From an uncultured Bacilli bacterium (lineage in GTDB: Bacteria; Bacillota_I; Bacilli_A; RF39; UBA660), in NCBI GenBank assembly GCA_947632625.1, contig CANRPZ010000018.1, positions 1-17,359 on the forward strand: a stretch of DNA of 17,359 bases, in the 5' to 3' direction. The notes under the pieces were generated by a model. That model was not told the DNA's origin. It did no database searches and saw nothing but the letters and a program-made list of their open reading frames with translations. A program made the position numbers and the translations under genes. This document shows, one piece after another, positions 6,856-13,466 of the stretch. Position 1 is the first letter of the stretch, and each line of letters begins with the position of its first letter.

Positions 6856-9153
6856 AAACAAAGCGTTATAAATTTCTTCATATTTTTCAATTTCCACAAT
6901 TTCTAATTTTTCTAAAATTTCTTGTGGAACTTTTATTAAATCATTATGATTCTCTTTAGGAATAAAAACTTTTTTGATGTTGTCATGATAAGCTCCAATT
7001 AATTTTTCTTTTATTCCCCCTACTTTTTTTACAAAACCAAGTAAAGTAATTTCTCCACTCATTGCAATATTGCTTGGTATAACGACATTGGTAAGTAAAC
7101 TTATTAAAGCTGTGGTAATACTAACCCCTGCACTAGGGCCATCTTTTTTCATACTGGCTTCTAAAAAATGAATATGAAGATCTTTATTTTTAAAATAGTA
7201 ATCATTTATCTTAAATAAATCTTTATGACTCATAATATAACTTATTGCAACACTAATACTTTCATCCATTACTCTTTCAACAAATCCCGTAATTTTTACC
7301 TTACCCGTTCCCTCATAAAAACAAGTTTCAATAGGACTTACCATTCCGCCTTGTTTGGTTACAGCTAGAGCATTTACTACTCCCTTGTAGCCAGACTCGA
7401 TTAAAAAGGAAGGCTCGTATTTTCCTGCCCCTAATAATTCGATTAATACCTCATGAGTGATCTTAACATCGATAAGGGTATCTTTTACAATTAATTTACG
7501 AATAATACTCGTTAAAACCCGATATAAATCTCTTACCCCTGCTTCATAAGTGTAACACTCAATAATTTCTTTTAAAACGCTATCTGAAAATTTTATATTT
7601 TTCGTAGTTAATTTATGTTCTTTATACAAAGTAGGAAGAAGATGTTTTTTTACTATCGCTATTTTTTCTAATAACGTATAGCTAGAGAGTTCCACTACAT
7701 CTAATCGGTCGTACAATTCATAAGGAATATCTTCTTTATAATTGGCTGTTACAATAAATAAAACATCGGACAAATCGAATTCTTCTTCAATATAATAATC
7801 CACAAAATTTTTATTTTGTTCTTTATCTAAAATATCTAATAATGCACTAGCTGGATCCCCTTTATAATCGTTTACCATTTTATCAATTTCATCGATTAAA
7901 ATTACGGGATTTTTTGTTCCGCATTTTTTTATGCCTTCAATTATTTTTCCTGGGCTAGATCCTAAATAAGTCCTTCTATGCCCTGTTAATACGGAACTAT
8001 CATTTAATCCCCCTACACTAATTTTATAAAAAGTTTTATTTAAACTTTCGGCAATCGATTTTGCTAAAGTAGTTTTTCCAACCCCTGGGGGACCTACTAA
8101 ACAAAGGATAGGAGCATTCACCATATTATTTCTTATTTTGGCACCAATATATTCCAATATTTTATCTTTTGCTTCCTCTAGTCCAAAATGATTTTTATCG
8201 AGATTTTTTTTAATTTTTTCTAAATCAGTTTCATCTTGAGAGGAATGATTCCATGGCAAACTTAACATCCAATCTAAATAATTGCGAATGTTAGAAATTT
8301 CGGGACTCGTTTCAGTTAGCAATTCTAATTTCTTAATTTCTTCTTTAATTTTTAATTCTACTTTAGAATTCGAAATATTTAACTTTTCTAAACTTTCTTT
8401 ATATTGTTCAATTTCCTTTTCTTTTAAATTAGGTTCTCCTAACTCTTCTTGAATTTCACGTAATTTCTCTTTTAATATGAATTCTTTTTGGCTCTTTTCT
8501 AGACCATTTTGGAATTTTTCCTCCATTTGCTCTTCCAATTTCATGACTTGTAATTCTAAATTTAAATCGGATAGCAATCCTTCTCCTCTTAAAATAGGAT
8601 TCATTTCTTCAATATAAAAAAGTTTGCGTGAAAAAGAAATAGGTAGAAAAGAAACAACCAAATCCGTAAGTTTATTTAAATCATGAATGTCTTTCATTAA
8701 ATTTAAAATACTATTCGAAATACCATCATTTTTTACATATTGATGAACCAGTTCCATAATCTTTCTTTGTAAAGCTAAAGATTCGATTTCATCATACTCT
8801 GGTATGGACATCTTTTCAAAGGTACATTGTAAAATTTCTTTTTCTTTTTTATGATTTAAAAGATTCTTTACTTGGGCACGAAATAATCCTCTTAATGTTA
8901 CTCGTAAATTGCCATTAGGTAAAGTAATTTTATTTTTTACTTTAGCAACAATAGCGACTTTTGGTAAATCACTAATCTCTGGTTTTTCTTCTAACTGGTC
9001 TTTCACTGGTAATACAATTAATTCATTTTTATTCTCTAGACTAGATAAAAGAACAACTTTTTTACTTAATTCGTTGGTAAGTTCAAGCTTTACCTCTTGA
9101 TGAGGGAGTATAAGAAGATTTTTAAGTAACAATACAGGTAAAGAATTTTTCAA
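6850..9153 (-). CDS. lon: ATP-dependent protease LonA
   Basis: A complete LonA of 767 aa from the TTG at 9153. In the numbering of the longer ATG version (9162, 770 aa) the LON substrate-binding N-domain covers 7-200, followed by a coiled-coil region to about 310. The AAA+ module has Walker A GPPGVGKT (357-364) and Walker B ILIDEID (421-427). The C-terminal protease domain has catalytic Ser677 in KDGPSAG and Lys720 in GGIKEK. It degrades misfolded and regulatory cytosolic proteins. I prefer the TTG start because GGGAG touches the ATG at 9162 but is 9 nt from the TTG, giving MKNSLPVLLLKN, the usual family start. It has its own promoter. Confidence 0.95.
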   Translation of the reverse strand: MKNSLPVLLLKNLLILPHQEVKLELTNELSKKVVLLSSLENKNELIVLPVKDQLEEKPEISDLPKVAIVAKVKNKITLPNGNLRVTLRGLFRAQVKNLLNHKKEKEILQCTFEKMSIPEYDEIESLALQRKIMELVHQYVKNDGISNSILNLMKDIHDLNKLTDLVVSFLPISFSRKLFYIEEMNPILRGEGLLSDLNLELQVMKLEEQMEEKFQNGLEKSQKEFILKEKLREIQEELGEPNLKEKEIEQYKESLEKLNISNSKVELKIKEEIKKLELLTETSPEISNIRNYLDWMLSLPWNHSSQDETDLEKIKKNLDKNHFGLEEAKDKILEYIGAKIRNNMVNAPILCLVGPPGVGKTTLAKSIAESLNKTFYKISVGGLNDSSVLTGHRRTYLGSSPGKIIEGIKKCGTKNPVILIDEIDKMVNDYKGDPASALLDILDKEQNKNFVDYYIEEEFDLSDVLFIVTANYKEDIPYELYDRLDVVELSSYTLLEKIAIVKKHLLPTLYKEHKLTTKNIKFSDSVLKEIIECYTYEAGVRDLYRVLTSIIRKLIVKDTLIDVKITHEVLIELLGAGKYEPSFLIESGYKGVVNALAVTKQGGMVSPIETCFYEGTGKVKITGFVERVMDESISVAISYIMSHKDLFKINDYYFKNKDLHIHFLEASMKKDGPSAGVSITTALISLLTNVVIPSNIAMSGEITLLGFVKKVGGIKEKLIGAYHDNIKKVFIPKENHNDLIKVPQEILEKLEIVEIEKYEEIYNALFS

Positions 9154-9186
9154 GTGTATCATCTCCCTATCAATTAGATGATTTTT

Positions 9187-9215
9187 ATTATAAAGACCTC
9201 AAAAAAAAAAGTAAA
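9187..9215 (-). promoter_or_regulatory. Sigma-A promoter of lon, overlapping the upstream terminator
   Basis: TTTACT (9210-9215) and TATAAT (9187-9192) on the minus strand are 17 bp apart. The -35 is made from the right arm and first T of the terminator hairpin of the preceding gene, so terminator and promoter share bases. No CIRCE element or CtsR tandem site was found here. Confidence 0.6.
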
Positions 9216-9225
9216 GAATCTTTAC
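9201..9225 (-). terminator. Intrinsic terminator of the acidic membrane-protein gene
   Basis: On the minus strand GTAAAGATTCTTTAC (9211-9225) can fold into an AT-rich hairpin and is followed by ten T residues (9201-9210), 13 bp after the stop codon of the gene ending at 9238. Confidence 0.65.
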
Positions 9226-9237
9226 ATTTTTTTACAT

Positions 9238-10017
9238 TTATTTTTCTTCATCATCATTCATAGAAGAAATAATATTATCTTGATTTCTATTTTCTTTACT
9301 CTTTGGTAAATCCATTTTTTTAGGAAGATCAAATAATGGTTTTGTTAGTTCCACATTAATTGAATCTTGTTCTTTATTTTCCTTCTTGTCTTTTTCTATA
9401 AAAACAGAACTAAATGGAGCACTAGGTTTTGCTTCTACCTCTTTTTCACTAAAAATATCGTTTGGTTCTTCTTCATTAATAACAGGCGTCGCTTCTTCAT
9501 CCTCTAAAAAAATAGAGGTTTCATCCATAGTACTATACTTACTTAAAACATCATCAATGTTCTCTTCTTCCTCAATTTTAGGAGAATCAAAACTAAAAGT
9601 TTCTTCTTCATGAGTTTCATCCTTGTTGTCACTATTTTCATCATTAATATAATCGGTATTTAAAACCAAGTTACTCGTTACAAATGGATCAAAATCTTCT
9701 TCTTTTTTTTCTTCAAATGTTTCTAAATGTTCACTATCTGTTTCTGGACTCTCAAAAGTACTTATTTTTTCTTCTTCCATTTCCATTTCTTTAGGTTGTT
9801 CGTTTTCTAAAGAAATCGTTTCTAAACGAGTTGAACTTAACTCTTCCGTTTTATCTTGTTCCTCTATCGAACTTTCGTCCTTTTGTTTTGTTCTTGCCTT
9901 TTCATCCTTTTTGCCAAAAAATAAAATAACTAAAAAGGAGAAAGCTAAAAGGGAAATCACAACAAATAAACCTATACCAAAATATTCATTACTATACAAT
10001 TTGTTTAAGAAATCCAC
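9238..10017 (-). CDS. Bitopic membrane protein with long acidic cytoplasmic tail, unknown function
   Basis: The 259-aa product (MDFLNKLYSNEYFG...) has one membrane helix at about 13-35, a basic GKKDEKARTKQ stop-transfer segment, and then over 200 residues dominated by Glu, Asp, Ser, Thr and Lys with no predicted fold. Orientation (basic residues after the helix) suggests a cytoplasmic, intrinsically disordered tail. I do not recognise a family. The GTG at 10017 is chosen because an extended AAGGTGGTGAT site precedes it by 3 nt, whereas longer upstream readings have no site. It follows yneF but has its own promoter and a terminator at each end. The tail could be a docking region for basic or membrane partners; that is inference. 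Confidence 0.6.
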   Translation of the reverse strand: MDFLNKLYSNEYFGIGLFVVISLLAFSFLVILFFGKKDEKARTKQKDESSIEEQDKTEELSSTRLETISLENEQPKEMEMEEEKISTFESPETDSEHLETFEEKKEEDFDPFVTSNLVLNTDYINDENSDNKDETHEEETFSFDSPKIEEEENIDDVLSKYSTMDETSIFLEDEEATPVINEEEPNDIFSEKEVEAKPSAPFSSVFIEKDKKENKEQDSINVELTKPLFDLPKKMDLPKSKENRNQDNIISSMNDDEEK

Positions 10018-10032
10018 AATATCACCACCTTT

Positions 10033-10072
10033 TATCCTACTTAAGGATACCATATTCTAAAATTTTAGTCAA
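10033..10072 (-). promoter_or_regulatory. Sigma-A promoter with inverted repeat over the -10 region
   Basis: On the minus strand TTGACT (10067-10072) and TATCCT (10044-10049) are 17 bp apart, driving the acidic membrane-protein gene. A 6-bp inverted repeat, TATCCT-ACTTA-AGGATA (10033-10049), covers the -10 and the expected start site, a typical repressor-operator position. Promoter call is reasonable; operator is speculative. Confidence 0.5.
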
Positions 10073-10089
10073 TAACATTAAAACCAAAT

Positions 10090-10118
10090 AAAAAAAGATA
10101 ATCATTTTATAATTATCT
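10090..10118 (-). terminator. Intrinsic terminator of yneF
   Basis: On the minus strand AGATAAT (10112-10118) pairs with ATTATCT (10096-10102) around a 9-nt loop, followed by a T run down to 10091. The left arm includes the yneF stop codon. Confidence 0.65.
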
Positions 10119-10322
10119 ATAACGATTCATTTGTTTCATAACTTGATTTACTTGTTTTTGACTTGGCTTACGTCCCATACTGCTCATCATGGCTTCAATC
10201 ATTTTTTCATTGATTGGAGGATTTTTTTCCATATATTTTTTCATAGCAAAACGAGCCACTAAAAAACCGATTACTAAACCAATTATAAGTCCAACAATAA
10301 TTAATAAAATATCATGTAGCAT
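10113..10322 (-). CDS. yneF: YneF family protein (UPF0154)
   Basis: The 69-aa protein has an N-terminal membrane helix with a glycine pattern (about 4-24, LLIIVGLIIGLVIGFLVARF), then FAMKKYMEKNPPINEKMI and the conserved end MMSSMGRKPSQKQVNQVMKQM. This is the UPF0154/YneF signature, widespread in Bacilli. Function is unknown. It follows sirA here as in B. subtilis (tkt-sirA-yneF). A strong AAGGAGG site precedes the ATG by 7 nt and a separate promoter lies at the end of sirA. Confidence 0.9.
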   Translation of the reverse strand: MLHDILLIIVGLIIGLVIGFLVARFAMKKYMEKNPPINEKMIEAMMSSMGRKPSQKQVNQVMKQMNRYR

Positions 10323-10345
10323 AACATTTCCTCCTTTTTTATATT

Positions 10346-10374
10346 ATTCTACTAAAAATTATTTTAGACTGCAA
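10346..10374 (-). promoter_or_regulatory. Sigma-A promoter of yneF
   Basis: TTGCAG (10369-10374) and TAGAAT (10346-10351) on the minus strand with a 17-bp spacer. The -35 lies within the last codons of sirA, so yneF can be expressed apart from the Spo0A-controlled sirA. Confidence 0.55.
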
Positions 10375-10780
10375 GTTTATCAAGCCAAAAATAATCTTTA
10401 TTTTCAAAATCACATATGAAAAGATCCTTTATACTTTTTAAATCATCAAAAAAAGTGGGATTAATAATCGAACTTTTTAAAAGCAAATAATGTTTTTTAA
10501 TCCATAATTTAGATTCTTCCCTATTATACAAATTATGAACTTGATGTAAATTCCTATATTTTATATAAAAGTAATTTTCTTTATATTTTTTTAAAAGCAA
10601 TTGATCTAATTTTTTTTCGTTTAAACAATCTACAACTTGGGAAAATAAATCGATTCCTTTTTCTATTTCCTCTTTATCTAAAGTATAAATATAATCAAAC
10701 ATTCGATATAAGGAATAAGGGTTCTTCTTCGTTAAAATTGCATATTCTTCTTTTATTTTAAAAATATAAAATGTCCGCAT
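10364..10780 (-). CDS. sirA: SirA-like sporulation inhibitor of replication
   Basis: The 138-aa protein matches B. subtilis SirA/YneE (about 148 aa) in pattern: an aromatic N-terminal strand ending in IKEEYA (9-14, IKEEFA in Bacillus), a central basic helical region, and a C-terminal block PTFFDDL...DFENKDYFWLDKL (108-136), comparable to FFEVL...DFNSKRYGWLNPV. SirA binds domain I of DnaA at sporulation onset and blocks new rounds of replication. Position supports the call: it lies between a transketolase homologue and yneF, as in B. subtilis. The ATG is preceded by AGGTGAAAG. A Spo0A-box core sits upstream at the position used for Spo0A~P activation. Overall identity is low, so the assignment rests on motif, size, neighbours and control site together. 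Confidence 0.78.
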   Translation of the reverse strand: MRTFYIFKIKEEYAILTKKNPYSLYRMFDYIYTLDKEEIEKGIDLFSQVVDCLNEKKLDQLLLKKYKENYFYIKYRNLHQVHNLYNREESKLWIKKHYLLLKSSIINPTFFDDLKSIKDLFICDFENKDYFWLDKLAV

Positions 10781-10797
10781 TTTCTTTCACCTATTTT

Positions 10798-10831
10798 AGT
10801 ATAGTTTAGAAAATGCCAAAAATTTGTCGAA
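10798..10831 (-). promoter_or_regulatory. Spo0A-activated promoter of sirA (0A box plus -10)
   Basis: TTTGTCGAA (10823-10831, plus-strand reading; TTCGACAAA toward the gene) contains the complete 0A-box core TGTCGAA. A TATACT -10 (10798-10803) follows on the minus strand. The hexamer at 17-bp spacing (10821-10826) does not resemble TTGACA, and the 0A box overlaps it by 4 bp, the classic layout of Spo0A~P-activated sigma-A promoters. The whole site is in the 60-bp gap between the tkt stop and sirA. Confidence 0.72.
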
Positions 10832-10840
10832 TTTTAGCGA

Positions 10841-12829
10841 TTAATCATTCGTCATAAAAAGTTTATATAGGGTTATTTTTAAAGTTTCATAATCCAAACC
10901 ACATTTTTTTAAAACCTCTTCTTTATGTCCACTATAACCAAAATCATTTAAACCAATAACGTATTTTGGATCGCTTACAAAAAATCCCCATGAAAGTTTA
11001 TTGCTTGGTTCTAAAATAACTCTTTTGATACGTGGTGGTAAAATTTGTTCTTGATAGGTTTTATCCTCTTTTAAAAATAATTCTATAGAAGGCATAGAAA
11101 CAACACGCAAATCCAAATTTTCATTTTTAAGATCACTTGCCAGATGAAGCGCATCTAAAAGTTCTGTACCAGTTGCGATAATTATTCCATCCAATCGACT
11201 TTCTTCCTTTTTAACAATATAACCTCCTCTTAAGGTCATTTTAGGATTTGTGTTCGAAAGTTTAGGCATATTCTCATTTCCTAAAACGACCCCAATAGGC
11301 TGATTGTTTTTACATATATATTCCCATATTCCTAATAATTCATTAATATCACTTGGTCGAAAAGTCACAAAATTAGGAATGCTTCTTAAAAGTGTTAATT
11401 GTTCAACCGGTTCGAAAAATGGTCCATCTTCACTATAGCGAATCGAATCATGCGTAAAAAAGTAAGTAACCGGTAGATGCATCAAAGCACTTAAACGCAT
11501 TGGTACTTTCAAGCGATCAGCATGAATGAGCTTCGTACTACAATAGGTTTTTATTCCACTTAAGGATATTCCATTTAAAATACCTCCCATTGCTTCTTCT
11601 CTTAAACCAAAATTAATATTTCGTCCTAAAGGATTTACACTACTAGCAATCGCTGTATTTTCTATATATACCTTGGTAGTAGAAGCAACATCAGCACTGC
11701 CTCCAATAAAACAATCACTTTTTTGAGCAACCATATTTAATAGTTTATGATTGGTCATAAGTAAGTTTTCATTGTAAGAATCATTAAATTTAAAATTTAA
11801 ACTTTCAAAAGGAATCGTTAACTCTTTATTAACAAGTAAGTACAACAAACGGATTAATTTATCATTACCAGAATTTTTAATTTTATTAAAATATTCTAAA
11901 TATTCGTTATATTTAGCTCCTACTCGATTATTTATTAAATTCTTTATATACACAACCGAATCTTTTCGAACATCAAATGGAGCAACGGTTACATTTAATT
12001 TTCTTTTTAAGTTAAAAACATCATCACTACTTAATGGTCCTTCAAAACAAACATCTTTATTTTCATTACGCGTTCCATTTCCAATAATTGTATTAAAAAA
12101 TAAAACGGATGGTTGATTGCTTTTTTTAGCATTTAAAATAGCTTTATCAATTAATTTTAAATTATTACCATCTTTTACAGTATCAACATAAAATCCCATG
12201 GATTCAAAACGTTTTGTTAAATCTTCAATAAAATTTGTACTAACATTTCCATCATTTGTTACTTTAGAAATATCACAAAGAAGCATCAGTTTATCTAATT
12301 TTTGAGCTCCAGCAAAAGAGCAAGCTTCATAACTAACACCCTCCATTAAATCGACATCACTACAATAAATATAGGTACGATAATTGAGTAAAACTTGGTT
12401 TTCATCTTCGCTTTTTAAAATATTTTCAAGATATCTTTCTGCAAAAGCAATACCTACTCCCGTACTAATTCCACTACCATTAGAACCAATTGTTACATCA
12501 ACACCTGGAGTTAACTCTTTATCTGGGATACCTGGTGTTTTAGAATCAATAGTCCGATATTGTTTTAAATCCTCCTTTGTAATATTAAATCCACAAATAT
12601 GTAAAGTTGCATATAAAATAGCAGAAGCATGTCCTGAAGAAAGAACAAAACGATCTCGATTTAACCAAGAAGGATTTTCTGGATGGTAATTTAAATGTTT
12701 GGCATACAAAGTATAAAGAATAGGAGCTCCCGATAAAGAAATTCCCGGATAACCACTTTTCGCATTACTAATCATATCCAAAGCAAGTGCTTTAATCTCA
12801 TTTACAGCATTTAAATCATTTTCAATCAT
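10841..12829 (-). CDS. tkt: Transketolase homologue with degenerate active site
   Basis: At 662 aa it is a full-length, in-frame transketolase with thiamine-diphosphate (TPP), pyrimidine and C-terminal domains in normal order. Compared with remembered E. coli TktA, many key positions differ: His26 is Tyr27, His100 is Ile101, GPLGQG is GSNGSG (115-120), GDG of the TPP motif is SDV (157-159), Asn185 is Ser188, His261 is Phe262, Arg358 is Leu, Phe434 is Lys433, His473 is Phe472 and Arg520 is Asn518. Kept are His67, Asp158, Glu163, Glu411, His460 and Asp468. Loss of TPP and sugar-phosphate contacts suggests a catalytically weak or dead protein, while the intact reading frame argues for a retained role. 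It sits where tkt is found in Bacillus, before sirA. A TATACT -10 lies at 12855-12860. The ATG has GGGA 5 nt upstream. Confidence 0.8.
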   Translation of the reverse strand: MIENDLNAVNEIKALALDMISNAKSGYPGISLSGAPILYTLYAKHLNYHPENPSWLNRDRFVLSSGHASAILYATLHICGFNITKEDLKQYRTIDSKTPGIPDKELTPGVDVTIGSNGSGISTGVGIAFAERYLENILKSEDENQVLLNYRTYIYCSDVDLMEGVSYEACSFAGAQKLDKLMLLCDISKVTNDGNVSTNFIEDLTKRFESMGFYVDTVKDGNNLKLIDKAILNAKKSNQPSVLFFNTIIGNGTRNENKDVCFEGPLSSDDVFNLKRKLNVTVAPFDVRKDSVVYIKNLINNRVGAKYNEYLEYFNKIKNSGNDKLIRLLYLLVNKELTIPFESLNFKFNDSYNENLLMTNHKLLNMVAQKSDCFIGGSADVASTTKVYIENTAIASSVNPLGRNINFGLREEAMGGILNGISLSGIKTYCSTKLIHADRLKVPMRLSALMHLPVTYFFTHDSIRYSEDGPFFEPVEQLTLLRSIPNFVTFRPSDINELLGIWEYICKNNQPIGVVLGNENMPKLSNTNPKMTLRGGYIVKKEESRLDGIIIATGTELLDALHLASDLKNENLDLRVVSMPSIELFLKEDKTYQEQILPPRIKRVILEPSNKLSWGFFVSDPKYVIGLNDFGYSGHKEEVLKKCGLDYETLKITLYKLFMTND

Positions 12830-12862
12830 ACGAATCCCAACCTATTCTTGTTTTAGTATAAC

Positions 12863-12890
12863 AAAAAATGGAAAAGATTAAAACCATTTT
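12863..12890 (-). terminator. Intrinsic terminator of the small SOS operon
   Basis: On the minus strand AAAATGG (12884-12890) pairs with CCATTTT around a 12-nt loop and runs into six T residues (12863-12868). The first arm lies in the last codons of the MazG-like gene. It separates that gene from the transketolase homologue, which then needs its own promoter. Confidence 0.6.
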
Positions 12891-13198
12891 GCAACTTTTC
12901 CATTTAAAATTTGTTCTTTTTTTGTTAAAGCATCAAATAAATTAATATTTAAATGATTACAGATCGATATTAAAATGAGGAATATATCGGCGATTTTAAG
13001 TTCGGTATCTAAATAGGTTTTTTCTTTCAATGAAATTCGTATTTCCTTTCCAAGTTCAATAACTAAAAAAAATAAAGAAAACATTTCATTGGAAATATCT
13101 TTTTTGTTTAAAGCTTCACTATTTTTTTCTAAATATTTTTGGATACAATCTAAACTATCTTCACGTGAAAGTGTAAATAATATTTGTTCTTGTGTCAT
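12878..13198 (-). CDS. MazG-like helical protein, probably degenerate NTP pyrophosphohydrolase
   Basis: This 106-aa all-helical protein resembles the compact MazG-like/dUTPase-like fold: the helix FFLVIELGKEIR (about 45-55) corresponds to the EExxE metal helix and ELKIADIFLILISICNHLNINLFDAL (66-91) to the ExxD helix plus the usual D(K)LGIDLEEA end. The acidic metal ligands are incomplete: the first helix has a lone IELGKE and the second reads KIAD instead of ExxD. It may have lost hydrolase activity or use a variant site. ATG at 13198 is preferred to in-frame TTG (13210) and GTG (13207). The stop of the upstream 48-aa peptide is one base before this ATG (TGAAATG), so both are translated from the same SOS-controlled transcript. 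Homology is moderate. Confidence 0.5.
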   Translation of the reverse strand: MTQEQILFTLSREDSLDCIQKYLEKNSEALNKKDISNEMFSLFFLVIELGKEIRISLKEKTYLDTELKIADIFLILISICNHLNINLFDALTKKEQILNGKVAKWF

Positions 13199-13199
13199 T

Positions 13200-13346
13200 T
13201 CATTCACCAATAAAAGCTATATAGCTATCCCTTTCTAATTCAATTTGATTTAAATATTTACATCTGGCATTCAAAGCGATAATTCCCAAAAAGACTACCG
13301 AGTAGAGCAATATGACTCCACAATATTTTGTCCATATTTTTTTCAT
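13200..13346 (-). CDS. 48-aa single-helix membrane peptide at the yneA position, SOS-controlled
   Basis: The peptide begins MKKIWTKYCG, has one hydrophobic helix at about 9-26 (GVILLYSVVFLGIIAL within it) and a 22-residue tail ending DSYIAFIGE. The basic N-terminus predicts N-in, tail outside. It is divergent from lexA, as yneA is in Bacilli. YneA is the SOS-induced membrane inhibitor of division and normally has a membrane helix plus an extracytoplasmic LysM domain of about 105 aa in total; here the LysM is absent. ATG at 13346 is chosen over 13352 because AGAAGG is 7 nt away from it but only 1 nt from the other. A TTGACA-17-TAATCT promoter containing a LexA-box-like site lies directly upstream. 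Functional equivalence to YneA is inference from position, topology and control. Confidence 0.6.
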   Translation of the reverse strand: MKKIWTKYCGVILLYSVVFLGIIALNARCKYLNQIELERDSYIAFIGE

Positions 13347-13369
13347 ATACATTCCTTCTTTCTGTTTTA

Positions 13370-13398
13370 AGATTAACACGTATATTTGTTCGTGTCAA
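13370..13398 (-). promoter_or_regulatory. SOS promoter of the membrane-peptide operon with LexA box in the spacer
   Basis: TTGACA (13393-13398) and TAATCT (13370-13375) on the minus strand are 17 bp apart. The spacer holds CGAACAAATATACG (13379-13392), which has a perfect left half-site CGAAC and matches about 12 of 14 positions of the Gram-positive LexA consensus CGAACRNRYGTTCG. LexA here would block RNA polymerase directly. Confidence 0.65.
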
Positions 13399-13407
13399 TA
13401 ACATTTG

Positions 13408-13447
13408 TGAACATTTGTTTGACTTTTTACACTTTATATGTTAAGAT
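13408..13447 (+). promoter_or_regulatory. lexA promoter and LexA box
   Basis: TGAACATTTGTTTG (13408-13421) closely fits the LexA consensus (GAAC-N4-GTTY core). It overlaps TTGACT (13419-13424), the -35 of a promoter with TAAGAT (13442-13447) at 17 bp. That -10 would put the start almost on the GGAGG site, so an alternative start from TATGTT (13437-13442) is possible. Either way the box would give LexA autoregulation. Confidence 0.7.
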
Positions 13448-13466
13448 GAAAATGGAGGAAATCAAA

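Noticed and set aside
9163..9237. CtsR or CIRCE heat-shock operator before lon
   Set aside because: Only a single GAGGTC half-site-like string is present, with no tandem GGTCAAA or CIRCE inverted repeat.
9386..9613. Plus-strand Ser-rich open frame
   Set aside because: Antisense shadow of the acidic tail of the bitopic membrane protein, low complexity and without a start signal.
10189..10419. Plus-strand frame across yneF and the end of sirA
   Set aside because: Antisense of a conserved family (UPF0154); hydrophobicity is only a mirror of the membrane helix.
12384..12689. Plus-strand frame of about 100 codons
   Set aside because: Antisense to the transketolase homologue, whose homology there is clear (LSSGHASAILYATLH).
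13386..13466. 27-residue N-terminal extension of LexA
   Set aside because: It would run through the LexA box and the -35/-10 region and has no ribosome binding site; the ATG at 13467 gives the normal 205-aa protein with GGAGG upstream.
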